Of a DNA stretch of 64,000 bases, positions 35,676-43,085 are shown one piece after another. Below the pieces are notes generated by a model. It worked only from the letters and a program-made list of their open reading frames with translations, was not told the origin of the DNA and searched no databases. A program made the position numbers and the translations under genes. The stretch comes from Archangium sp. (GTDB lineage: Bacteria; Myxococcota; Myxococcia; Myxococcales; Myxococcaceae). Position 1 is the first letter of the stretch. Each line of letters begins with the position of its first letter. The stretch is from positions 1 to 64,000 of the forward strand of contig JALHMW010000013.1 of assembly GCA_022843845.1 (NCBI GenBank). The letters are read 5' to 3'.

Positions 35676-36479
35676 TCAAACCGGAGCAGGTTCCGGCGGA
35701 ACGACGATCTCATTCCGCTGCACCTCGGGCGCCGGTCTCGTCACCAGCCAGACCCCCACCGCGAACAGCCCCACGACGATGTACTGCGCCGGCGTGAGAC
35801 CGAGATAGCGACGGTCGACGAAGCTCATGTCTGACGCGCGCAGGAAATCGAGGAAGAACCGGCTCACCGAGTAGCCCATCGCGAGGATGCCCATGAGCCG
35901 GCCCTGTCGCGGGCGAAAGCGCGCGGCGACGTTGAGCACCACCGTCAACACGATCAGCGCCACCATGTCGTAGAGCCCGAGATCGTGCCGCGCTCCGCCG
36001 GGGAAGTTCACCGCGAAGACGAAGTCGGTCTTCACGCCCGGGTGATCGTGCACGAAGAAGCAGCCCAGGCGCGCGATGGCCCAGCCGGGAGCGGTGCCGA
36101 GCGCGAGTGCGTCGAGGTACGGCCCGACCGGCGTCTTGATGCGACGGAAGTAGATGAAGATGCCGAGCAGCGCGCCGAGCACGCCGCCCATCGACGACAG
36201 CCCTTCCCAGAAGCGCAACACCAACCACGGGTCCGAGGCCTTCAGCAGCTCCGGGTGGTAGGCGAAGACGTGCATGAAGTGGCCGCCGTAGAGGCCGAAC
36301 ATGACGGCCCAGGTGACGACGCCACGGAGCGGCTCGTCGTCTCCCGGCCCGTACTTTCGCGCGGCGCGCGCGGCGATCATCGCACCGACGCCGACGCCGA
36401 CCGTCGAGAGCACACCGAAGATGTCGACCTTCTGGCCGAAAGGCAGCGAGAGCTGCGGCAGCTCGAAGTACGGGAGCAT
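35676..36479 (-). CDS. Prolipoprotein diacylglyceryl transferase family protein
   Basis: 267 residues with about seven membrane helices. The family hallmarks are present in variant form: SSMGGVLGALLG, a signature GWAIARLGCFFVHDHPG in place of GRxGNFxNxE, HDLGLYD in place of HPxxLYE, and RFFLDFLRASD. Lgt transfers diacylglycerol to the lipobox cysteine of prolipoproteins at the inner membrane. Because the signature deviates from the canonical enzyme, this may be a paralogue with altered specificity; the genome clearly carries many lipoproteins. It diverges from the SPFH gene across a 127-bp region with palindromes. Confidence 0.82.
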   Translation of the reverse strand: MLPYFELPQLSLPFGQKVDIFGVLSTVGVGVGAMIAARAARKYGPGDDEPLRGVVTWAVMFGLYGGHFMHVFAYHPELLKASDPWLVLRFWEGLSSMGGVLGALLGIFIYFRRIKTPVGPYLDALALGTAPGWAIARLGCFFVHDHPGVKTDFVFAVNFPGGARHDLGLYDMVALIVLTVVLNVAARFRPRQGRLMGILAMGYSVSRFFLDFLRASDMSFVDRRYLGLTPAQYIVVGLFAVGVWLVTRPAPEVQRNEIVVPPEPAPV

Positions 36480-36545
36480 GGAAGGTCCCCTTAGCGCCCT
36501 TGTTCCGCTCCAGCGCCAGTTTCAATTCGTCCAGCCAGACGAAAT

Positions 36546-36581
36546 AGTCAGATTGACTCTATTGTTAGCGTCGCTAGAGTC
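36546..36581 (+). promoter_or_regulatory. Overlapping palindromes upstream of the SPFH gene
   Basis: Two inverted repeats overlap in an AT-richer stretch: AGTCA-gat-TGACT (36546-36558) and GACTCTA-13 nt-TAGAGTC (36555-36581). A TTGACT at 36553 could serve as a -35 element. The site ends 25 bp before the SPFH ATG and lies in the divergent region with the Lgt-like gene. It looks like an operator for a dimeric repressor, but I cannot name the regulator. Confidence 0.55.
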
Positions 36582-36606
36582 ATATCGACTCCAACGGAGG
36601 TCACAC

Positions 36607-37572
36607 ATGGTCAGGTACCTGAAAGCAGCGCCGACGACGTGGGTCATGCAGTTCAAGTCCGGGAAGCTGAAGCGTGAGGGCGCCGGCCTGTCGTTCTTCT
36701 TCTGGGAGCCCTCCACGACGCTGGTGCAGGTGCCGATGTCCAGCCTCGACGTGCCGTTCGCGTTCACCGAGGTGACGGCTGATTTTCAACAGGTGACCGT
36801 GCAGGGCCAGCTCACCTTCCGCGTCGCCGACCCGAAGAAGCTCGCCGCGCTGATGGACTACTCGGTGACGGCGGCCGGCGCGTACCGCTCCGAAGATCCC
36901 CAGAAGCTCACCGAGCGGCTCGTCTACGCGGCGCAGATCCTCACCCGCACGTCGCTGCAGCAGTGGGCGTTGCGAGAGGGCCTGACGCGCTCCGAGCAGC
37001 TCGAGAAGTCGGTGCTCTCGGGCCTGCGCTCGACCGAAGCGGTGCAGATGCTCGGCGTCGAGGTGATGGCGGTCGCGGTGCTCTCGGTGCGTCCGACGCC
37101 TGAGATGGCGCGCGCGCTCGAGGCTGAAGCACGTGAAGGCCTGCAGCGACAGAGCGATGAGGCCATCTACGAGCGCCGCAACGCCGCCGTCGAGCAGGAG
37201 CGCCGCGTGAAACAGAGCGAGCTCGAGACCGAGATCATGGTCGAGACCAAGCGCCGCAACATCCGAGAGACGAAGATGGCCGCCGACATCGCGATGGAGA
37301 AGGAGCGCGAGACGCTGCTCGTCCAGAAGGTCGCCAACGAGCGCACGCTGGCCGACGCGCAGGCGTACACGCTCGAGAAGACGCTCGCGCCGATTCGTCA
37401 GCTCGACTGGAAGACGCTCCAGGCGCTGTCGAGCGCACGGATGGATCCTGCGTCGTTGATCGCCGTCGCCTTCCGCGAGCTGGCCGAGAACGCGAACAAG
37501 ATCGGCGAACTCAACATGAGCCCCGATCTGCTCCGCTCGCTGATGCAGCCCGCCCTGCCGCATGGAAAGTGA
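36607..37572 (+). CDS. SPFH (band 7/prohibitin) domain protein
   Basis: 321 residues from the ATG at 36607 with CGGAGG upstream; the longer track ORF runs back into the divergent gene. Residues 45-185 form an SPFH domain (VTADFQQVTVQGQLTFRVADP, LGVEVMAVAVLSVRPTPEM). A long charged coiled coil follows (RRNAAVEQERRVKQSELETEIMVETKRR and onward to about residue 260). There is no N-terminal membrane helix, so attachment would be peripheral or none. SPFH proteins assemble into ring or cage scaffolds. It is 9 bp from an NAD-kinase-like gene, implying a joint function. Confidence 0.88.
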   Translation: MVRYLKAAPTTWVMQFKSGKLKREGAGLSFFFWEPSTTLVQVPMSSLDVPFAFTEVTADFQQVTVQGQLTFRVADPKKLAALMDYSVTAAGAYRSEDPQKLTERLVYAAQILTRTSLQQWALREGLTRSEQLEKSVLSGLRSTEAVQMLGVEVMAVAVLSVRPTPEMARALEAEAREGLQRQSDEAIYERRNAAVEQERRVKQSELETEIMVETKRRNIRETKMAADIAMEKERETLLVQKVANERTLADAQAYTLEKTLAPIRQLDWKTLQALSSARMDPASLIAVAFRELAENANKIGELNMSPDLLRSLMQPALPHGK

Positions 37573-37581
37573 GGAACCGTC

Positions 37582-38604
37582 ATGTTCGAGAAGCTCATCC
37601 TCGTCACCCGCAAGACGCGCCTGCAGGGCCTCATCGAGCGCTTCAACACGCGCGCTCAGGCGAAGTTCTACCTGGAGCACGCGGGCCTCGACTTTGGCGA
37701 CTACGCGAAAGAGGACGACACGTATCGTCAGGCCGTCGACTTGCTCGAGGCGCAGCTCGAGGTCGGCCTGCCGGTGCAGCGCCTGGAGCGCTCGCTCCTG
37801 TCGACCTACCGCTTCGGCCCCGGCGATCTCGTCGTCGCCGCGGGCCAGGACGGGCTGGTCGCGAACACCGCCAAGTACATCGGCTCGCAGCCGCTCATCG
37901 GCGTGAACCCTGACCCGTCACGCTTCGACGGCAAGCTGCTCCCGTTCTCGGTCACGCAGGCCCGTGCCACCGTGACGCGAACGCTCGAAGGGAAGATGCC
38001 GCTCGCCGAGGTGACGCTCGCGCGCGCCCAGACGAGCGATGGTCAGACCTTGCTCGCCTTCAACGATCTCTTCATCGGCGAGGCGACCCACCAGTCGGCG
38101 CACTACCGCCTGCATGTGACTGAGGCCGCGAAGCCCGCGTCAGTCGAACGGCAGTCGTCCAGTGGCGTGATCGTCTCGACGGGCGCTGGCTCCACGGGCT
38201 GGCTGTCGTCGGTGCGCACGATGGCTGATCGCGTCGGCGCGTTCTTCGGAGGGCGGGCGATCTCTCCGCTGCAGATGCCGTGGAACGACCCGCGGCTCTT
38301 CTACGTGGTGCGCGAGCCGTTCGTGTCGAAGCACTCGCAGGCGACCAACGTGGTGGGCTGGCTGGAGGACTCGGCCCAGCTGCACATCGAGTCGCTGATG
38401 CCGCAATCGGGCACGATCTTCTCCGACGGGATGGAGGCCGACTGCCTGCGCTTCACCTCGGGAATGACGGTTCGGGTCGGGCCGGCGCCTCAGCGCGCAC
38501 GGCTCGTGGTGAGGCAGCCGCAGCTCCCTTTTGACGATCGCGTCGATCCACACACCGGACGGCTTCGACCAAAGGCCGTCTCCGTGGTTCAGTTCGGAGC
38601 ATGA
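37582..38604 (+). CDS. NAD kinase-like (DAG/NAD kinase fold) protein
   Basis: 340 residues. The fold is recognised by GQDGLVANTAKYIGSQPLIGVNPDP, corresponding to the GGDGT loop and following strand of NAD kinases. FNDLFIGEATHQSAHYRL matches the conserved NE/NEV region, and GVIVSTGAGSTGWLSS matches the GSTAY-like loop. The canonical GGDG is changed to GQDG and the Asn-Glu pair to Asn-Asp, so catalytic competence is uncertain. An N-terminal extension of about 90 residues precedes the kinase-like region. Together with the adjacent SPFH protein this gives a scaffold plus nucleotide/lipid-kinase-like pair. It overlaps the following lipoprotein gene by 4 bp (ATGA). Confidence 0.82.
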   Translation: MFEKLILVTRKTRLQGLIERFNTRAQAKFYLEHAGLDFGDYAKEDDTYRQAVDLLEAQLEVGLPVQRLERSLLSTYRFGPGDLVVAAGQDGLVANTAKYIGSQPLIGVNPDPSRFDGKLLPFSVTQARATVTRTLEGKMPLAEVTLARAQTSDGQTLLAFNDLFIGEATHQSAHYRLHVTEAAKPASVERQSSSGVIVSTGAGSTGWLSSVRTMADRVGAFFGGRAISPLQMPWNDPRLFYVVREPFVSKHSQATNVVGWLEDSAQLHIESLMPQSGTIFSDGMEADCLRFTSGMTVRVGPAPQRARLVVRQPQLPFDDRVDPHTGRLRPKAVSVVQFGA

Positions 38605-39713
38605 CCCGGTTCGCGATCGTCTCCCTGGCGGCAGTGCTCCTCAGCGCGTGCGGTACTCGCGGCACGTGCACCCAGGCCACCTGCATGGGCTGCTGCTCGA
38701 GAGACGATCGCTGCGTCACCGCGACCGACGCGACGGCGTGTGGACGAAATGGCTCGAGCTGCAACAGCTGCGCGGCTGGCCAGACGTGCAACGGCGGCGC
38801 GTGCAGCATCCCCGGGTCGACGGGCGGCGGCAGTGGAAACGGCGGTGGCGCCGCGATGGGTGGAGGCGCAGCGGTGGGCGGCGGAAACGCGGCAGGCGGC
38901 GGGAGCACCGCGGGCGGCACCGCGCAGGCCGGTGGCTCCGGAGGGGGAATGGCTGACCCCTGCTCCGACGACGCCAAGCTCGTCTACGTCGTCGACAGCA
39001 ACGGCACCTTCTCGAGCTTCAACCCGCGCCTCGCTGGCATGCCCGGAGCGTTCACCGACAAGGGCCGCCTCAACTGCCCTGCGAGCGGCGGCGCGCAGCC
39101 GTTCTCCATGGGCGTCGATCGCGACGCGAAGGCGTGGGTCGTCTACGGCAACGGAGAGCTCTTCCGGGTCGACGTGAACACCCTCGCCTGCTCCCGCATC
39201 GCAGTGATGAGCCCGAACGCCGCGAAGGTGTACGGCATGGGCTTCGTCACCGACACCGCGGGCGGCACCACCGACACGCTCTACATCGCGGGCAACGCGG
39301 TGAACTCGACGTTCACCAACAGCCAGTTCGGCACGCTCTCCACCACATCACCGTTCAACGTGACGCTCCGCGCGCAGCTCACCGGAGCGCCCGAGCTGAC
39401 CGGCACCGGAGACGCTCATCTGTGGGCGTTCTTCCCGAACCTCTCGCCACCGCTCGTGAGCGAGCTGAACAAGCAGAACGGCATGACGCTCCGCAGCTTC
39501 CAGGCGCCGACGTTGATGGGCCAACCGACCGCCTGGGCCTTCGCCTTCTGGGGTGGCGACTTCTGGATCTTCCTGCAGCGGCAGAACGAGACCTCGACGA
39601 CCGTCTACCGGATGAACGGAACGACCGGCGCGGTGACGACGCCGATTCCCAGCAGCGGCAGACGGATCGTGGGCGCGGGCGTGTCGACCTGCGCGCCCAT
39701 CATGATCGAGTGA
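38601..39713 (+). CDS. Cysteine-module lipoprotein with beta-propeller-like domain
   Basis: 370 residues: a signal peptide with lipobox LSAC at about residue 17, then the module CTQATCMGCCSRDDRC / ACGRNGSSCNSCAAGQTC shared with two other lipoproteins in this window. A 40-residue Gly/Ala linker (GGGSGNGGGAAMGGG) follows. A C-terminal domain of about 250 residues has repeated LVYVVDSNGTFSSFNP-, WVVYGNGELFRVDV- and TTVYRMNGTTGAV-like strands, suggesting a beta-propeller. It should be an exported surface protein. Its start overlaps the NAD-kinase-like gene (ATGA), so it is translated from the same message, which is unexpected for a cytosolic-exported pair. Confidence 0.8.
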   Translation: MTRFAIVSLAAVLLSACGTRGTCTQATCMGCCSRDDRCVTATDATACGRNGSSCNSCAAGQTCNGGACSIPGSTGGGSGNGGGAAMGGGAAVGGGNAAGGGSTAGGTAQAGGSGGGMADPCSDDAKLVYVVDSNGTFSSFNPRLAGMPGAFTDKGRLNCPASGGAQPFSMGVDRDAKAWVVYGNGELFRVDVNTLACSRIAVMSPNAAKVYGMGFVTDTAGGTTDTLYIAGNAVNSTFTNSQFGTLSTTSPFNVTLRAQLTGAPELTGTGDAHLWAFFPNLSPPLVSELNKQNGMTLRSFQAPTLMGQPTAWAFAFWGGDFWIFLQRQNETSTTVYRMNGTTGAVTTPIPSSGRRIVGAGVSTCAPIMIE

Positions 39714-39782
39714 TGCCGCTTGTCATGTTGACGGGGCGAGCCACGTCCGGTAGGTGCGCGTCCGATTTTGTCGTTCGTTTCT

Positions 39783-39856
39783 GGCGGTGGTAGCTCAACT
39801 GGTAGAGCACAGGACTGTGACTCCTGGGGTTGCCGGTTCAAGCCCGGTCCATCGCC
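39783..39856 (+). tRNA. tRNA-His (anticodon GUG)
   Basis: Cloverleaf with the extra G-1 characteristic of tRNA-His opposite C73, acceptor GCGGTGG/CCATCGC and D-arm AGCTCAACTGGTAGAGC. The anticodon stem CAGGA/TCCTG encloses CTGTGAC (GUG), and the T-loop is TTCAAGC. CCA is not encoded. It lies 27 bp before tRNA-Arg. Confidence 0.95.
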
Positions 39857-39883
39857 CTCGTATCAACCTGCAGTCGACGACAA

Positions 39884-39957
39884 GCGCCTATAGCTCAGCT
39901 GGATAGAGCATCGGCCTTCGAAGCCGAGGGTCGGGGGTTCGAATCCCTCTGGGCGCA
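39884..39957 (+). tRNA. tRNA-Arg (anticodon UCG)
   Basis: 74-nt cloverleaf: acceptor GCGCCTA/TGGGCGC, D-arm AGCTCAGCTGGATAGAGC, anticodon stem TCGGC/GCCGA around CTTCGAA (UCG), T-loop TTCGAAT. Discriminator A; CCA not encoded. The OPT transporter frame can start 2 bp downstream. Confidence 0.95.
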
Positions 39958-39958
39958 C

Positions 39959-41773
39959 TTGGCGAACCCCGAACTGGAGTGGCTCGAGAAGACGTACCGT
40001 CCGAATGAGCCCCAGCTCACGGTGCGCGCCGTGCTGCTCGGCATGGGCATCGGCGCAGTGATGTGCCTGTCGAACCTGTACGTGGTGCTCAAGACAGGCT
40101 GGAGCATCGGCGTCACGGTCGTGGCCTGCATCATCGCGTGGGCCGCGATGGCTGGCGTCAAGGCGGTCGGGCTCACCAAACGGCCGCTCGGCCAGCTCGA
40201 GAACAACGCGATGGGCAGCGCTGCGTCGGCGGCGGGCTACATGACGGGCGGCGGCAACATGGCGGCGCTCCCGGCGCTGGTGATGCTGACCGGCACCCGG
40301 CCCGACGCGTGGATTCTGATTCTCTGGTTCGCGGGCATCGCGGCGCTCGGCGTGTTCGCGGCGATCCCCATCAAGCGCCAGCTCATCAACCAGGAGCAGC
40401 TCCCCTTCCCCACCGGCACCGCGACCGCCGAGACGATTCGTGCGCTCCACGCGCAAGACGAGGGAGGCGCGAAGCAGGCGCGTTGGCTCGGCATCGCAGG
40501 GTTGAGCGGCGCGATCATCGCGTGGTTCCGCGACGCCAACCTCTCGTGGATGCCGTTTCGCATTCCCAGCACCTTCAGCCTGCCGCTGACGCTCAAGGGC
40601 AAGCCGTTGTCGGAGTGGACGCTCGCCCTCGAAGGCAGCGCGCTGATGCTCGGCGCCGGCGCGTTGATGTCGTTCCGCACTGGCTGGTCACTGCTGCTCG
40701 GCGCGGGGCTGACGTTCGGCGTGATCGCTCCGGCGATGTACGAGGCGGGGGTCATCACCGAGGTCGGCTACAAGCCCATCGTCGGCTGGACGGTGTGGAT
40801 GGGCGCCGCCGTGCTCGTCTCGTCGGGGCTCACCTCGTTCGCGTTTCAGTGGAAGAGCGTCGTGAAGAGCGTGACCGAGCTGATGAAGCTCCTGCGCCCG
40901 AAGAAGGCCACCGACGCCGCTGATCCACTCGCGGACATCGAAGCGCCTGCGTCGTGGTTTCCGATCGGGTTCCTGATCTTCGGACCGCCGGTCGTCTTCC
41001 TCGGCTGGTACGCCTTCGACATTCCGCTCTGGGCCGGCGCGATCGCCTTGCCGCTGTCGGTGTTGATGGGCGTCATCGCGGCGCGCGTCACCGGAGAGAC
41101 CGACGTCACGCCGACCAAGGCCCTCGGCCCCGTCACCCAGCTGATCTTCGCCATCCTCCTCCCGAAGGCGCTCGTGCCGAACATCATGAGCGCGAACATC
41201 ACCGGCGGCGTCGGCCTGCACGCGGCCGATCTGCTCACCGATCTCAAGAGCGGCTACCTGCTCGGCGCGCGGCCGCGGCAACAGCTGTTCGCCCAGCTCT
41301 TCGGCGTCGTCGCGGGCTCGCTGGCGGTGGTGCCGGCCTTCATGATCCTGGTGCCGACGCCCGACGTGCTCGGCTCGAAGGAGTTCCCGGCGCCCGGCGC
41401 CCTCGTGTGGGCGAACGTGTCGAAGATGCTCGTCGCGGGCATCGACGCGCTTCACCCCTCGGCGCGGTGGGCGGCGCTCATCGGGGCGCTCGTGGGAACG
41501 ACGCTCGCGATCCTCGAGGTGAAGGTGCCGAAGAAGGCCAAGGCGTGGGTGCCATCTCCCTCGGGCCTCGGCATCGCGATGGTCATCCCCGCGTACAACT
41601 CGATCATGATGTTCATCGGGTCGGCCGTCGCCGAGTGGTACCGCCGCAAGAAGGGCGACAAGGAGTCCGCCGCGGTGACGGTGCCGGTGGCGTCAGGCTT
41701 CATCGCCGGCGAGTCGTTGCTGGGCATTCTGGTGAAGATGCTGGTGGCGTTCGGCGTGATGCCGAAGGGCTGA
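39959..41773 (+). CDS. OPT family oligopeptide/metal-chelate transporter
   Basis: About 604 residues with 14 or more membrane helices. OPT family features are visible: VMCLSNLYVVLKTGWSIGVT near the start, ENNAMGSAASAAGYMTGGGNM, NQEQLPFPTGTATAETI and PAYNSIMMFIGSAVAEW near the end. These proton-coupled transporters import oligopeptides or siderophore-metal complexes. The start is uncertain: the frame is open through tRNA-Arg. The best candidate clear of the tRNA is a TTG at 39959, giving LANPELEWLEKTYRPNEPQL; the first in-frame ATG lies inside the first membrane helix. It is followed 34 bp on by the FAD oxidase genes, suggesting import and oxidation of an amino compound. Confidence 0.88.
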   Translation: MANPELEWLEKTYRPNEPQLTVRAVLLGMGIGAVMCLSNLYVVLKTGWSIGVTVVACIIAWAAMAGVKAVGLTKRPLGQLENNAMGSAASAAGYMTGGGNMAALPALVMLTGTRPDAWILILWFAGIAALGVFAAIPIKRQLINQEQLPFPTGTATAETIRALHAQDEGGAKQARWLGIAGLSGAIIAWFRDANLSWMPFRIPSTFSLPLTLKGKPLSEWTLALEGSALMLGAGALMSFRTGWSLLLGAGLTFGVIAPAMYEAGVITEVGYKPIVGWTVWMGAAVLVSSGLTSFAFQWKSVVKSVTELMKLLRPKKATDAADPLADIEAPASWFPIGFLIFGPPVVFLGWYAFDIPLWAGAIALPLSVLMGVIAARVTGETDVTPTKALGPVTQLIFAILLPKALVPNIMSANITGGVGLHAADLLTDLKSGYLLGARPRQQLFAQLFGVVAGSLAVVPAFMILVPTPDVLGSKEFPAPGALVWANVSKMLVAGIDALHPSARWAALIGALVGTTLAILEVKVPKKAKAWVPSPSGLGIAMVIPAYNSIMMFIGSAVAEWYRRKKGDKESAAVTVPVASGFIAGESLLGILVKMLVAFGVMPKG

Positions 41774-41807
41774 AACCCGGTCGCGACTGCGTTACACGCG
41801 CTCTCCG

Positions 41808-43085
41808 ATGAGTCACCGCGTCAGGCCGATCGATCGCCCCGTCACCTTCGAGCTCGACGGAGAGTCGATCACCGCGCAGGCCGATGACACCGTCGCGGTG
41901 GCCTTCGTCGCCGCAGGTCGCGCCACCTTGTCGCGCTCCATCAAGTACCACCGGCCTCGCGGTCCGTTCTGCTTCTCGGGCGCCTGCTCGCAGTGCCTGG
42001 TGCGCATCGACGGCGCGCCGAACCAGTACGCCTGTCAGACCGAGGTGAAGCCGGGCATGCGCGTCGAGCGCCAGAACGCGTTCCCCGACGCGAGCCTCGA
42101 CGTGCTCCAGGCGACCGACTTCGTGTTCGCGAAGTGGTTCAACCATCACGAGTTCATGGCGGGCGTGCCGCTCGTCGAGAAGGTGATGCTCCAGGTCGCG
42201 CGAAAGCTCGCGGGCCTGGGCACGCTGCCAGAGAAGGCTGCCCCGTCCCGAGCGTCGCCGATCGTCGAGACGGTTCCGGTGGCCATCGTCGGTGGCGGCG
42301 CGGCGGGCCTGAGCGCGGCACGGAGACTGACCGAACGTGGCGTCGGGTTCTCCCTCTTCGAGCGCGAGCGCGCGTGCGGCGGGCGGTTGCTCATTGGCAG
42401 TGAGGAAGGCGCGCCGGCGATCGTCGTTCCTGCCGGACCTTCCATTCGCCCTGGCGCGACGGTGGTCGGCGTCTTCGCAGACGATGGAAAGCCGTTCCTC
42501 GTCGCGCTCCAGAACGAGCGCATGCACTTCGTCTTCTATGAGCGCCTGCTGCTCACCAATGGCGGCCAGCCCACCCTGCTGACGTTCCCGAACAACGATC
42601 TGCCCGGCATCTTCGCGGGCCGCGCGGTCAGCCGAACGATCCGTCAGCACGGCGTCGTTCCGGGCGAGCGCATCGCGGTCGTCGGTGAGCCCGATGAAGC
42701 CCGCAGCCTCGCGAAGCTGATCGTCGCCAGTGGCTCGAAGGCGGTGGCCGTTGGTGGAGTCCCCGAGCGCGCGCATGGGCTCCGCTCCGTGACGGCGATG
42801 ACGGTGACGCTCGGAGGAACGAGCGAGAAGCACGAGTGTGATGCGGTCGCGGTGTGCGCGCCGCTGAGCCCTGCGTTCGAGCTCGCGCGCGCCGCTGGTG
42901 CACGCGTTGGCTGGGACGCGCGGAGCAGGCTCTTCACGGTCGAGGCCGACGCCGTAGGGAAAGCCGCCGCGAACGTCTGGGCCGCGGGCGAGCTGAGAGG
43001 CCCGATGAGCGCCGCAGCGGCCACAGAACAAGGGCTCGTCGCCGCCGAAGCCATCGCGACCGCCGTCAAAGGAGCCACGCCATGA
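41808..43085 (+). CDS. Sarcosine-oxidase-alpha/opine-oxidase-A-like FAD and [2Fe-2S] subunit
   Basis: 425 residues. The N-terminal Fer2_4 ferredoxin-like domain is evident from RSIKYHRPRGPFCFSGACSQCLV and the later ACQTEV cysteine. A Rossmann FAD site IVGGGAAGLSAARRL starts at about residue 161, and a second nucleotide-binding segment contains GERIAVVGEPDEARSL. The region LPGIFAGRAV is typical of SoxA/OoxA/HcnB-type electron-transfer subunits. It is shorter than sarcosine oxidase alpha and lacks the C-terminal aminomethyltransferase-like domain, so it matches heteromeric amine or amino-acid dehydrogenases. Its stop overlaps the next start as ATGA, indicating a stoichiometric complex. Confidence 0.87.
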   Translation: MSHRVRPIDRPVTFELDGESITAQADDTVAVAFVAAGRATLSRSIKYHRPRGPFCFSGACSQCLVRIDGAPNQYACQTEVKPGMRVERQNAFPDASLDVLQATDFVFAKWFNHHEFMAGVPLVEKVMLQVARKLAGLGTLPEKAAPSRASPIVETVPVAIVGGGAAGLSAARRLTERGVGFSLFERERACGGRLLIGSEEGAPAIVVPAGPSIRPGATVVGVFADDGKPFLVALQNERMHFVFYERLLLTNGGQPTLLTFPNNDLPGIFAGRAVSRTIRQHGVVPGERIAVVGEPDEARSLAKLIVASGSKAVAVGGVPERAHGLRSVTAMTVTLGGTSEKHECDAVAVCAPLSPAFELARAAGARVGWDARSRLFTVEADAVGKAAANVWAAGELRGPMSAAAATEQGLVAAEAIATAVKGATP

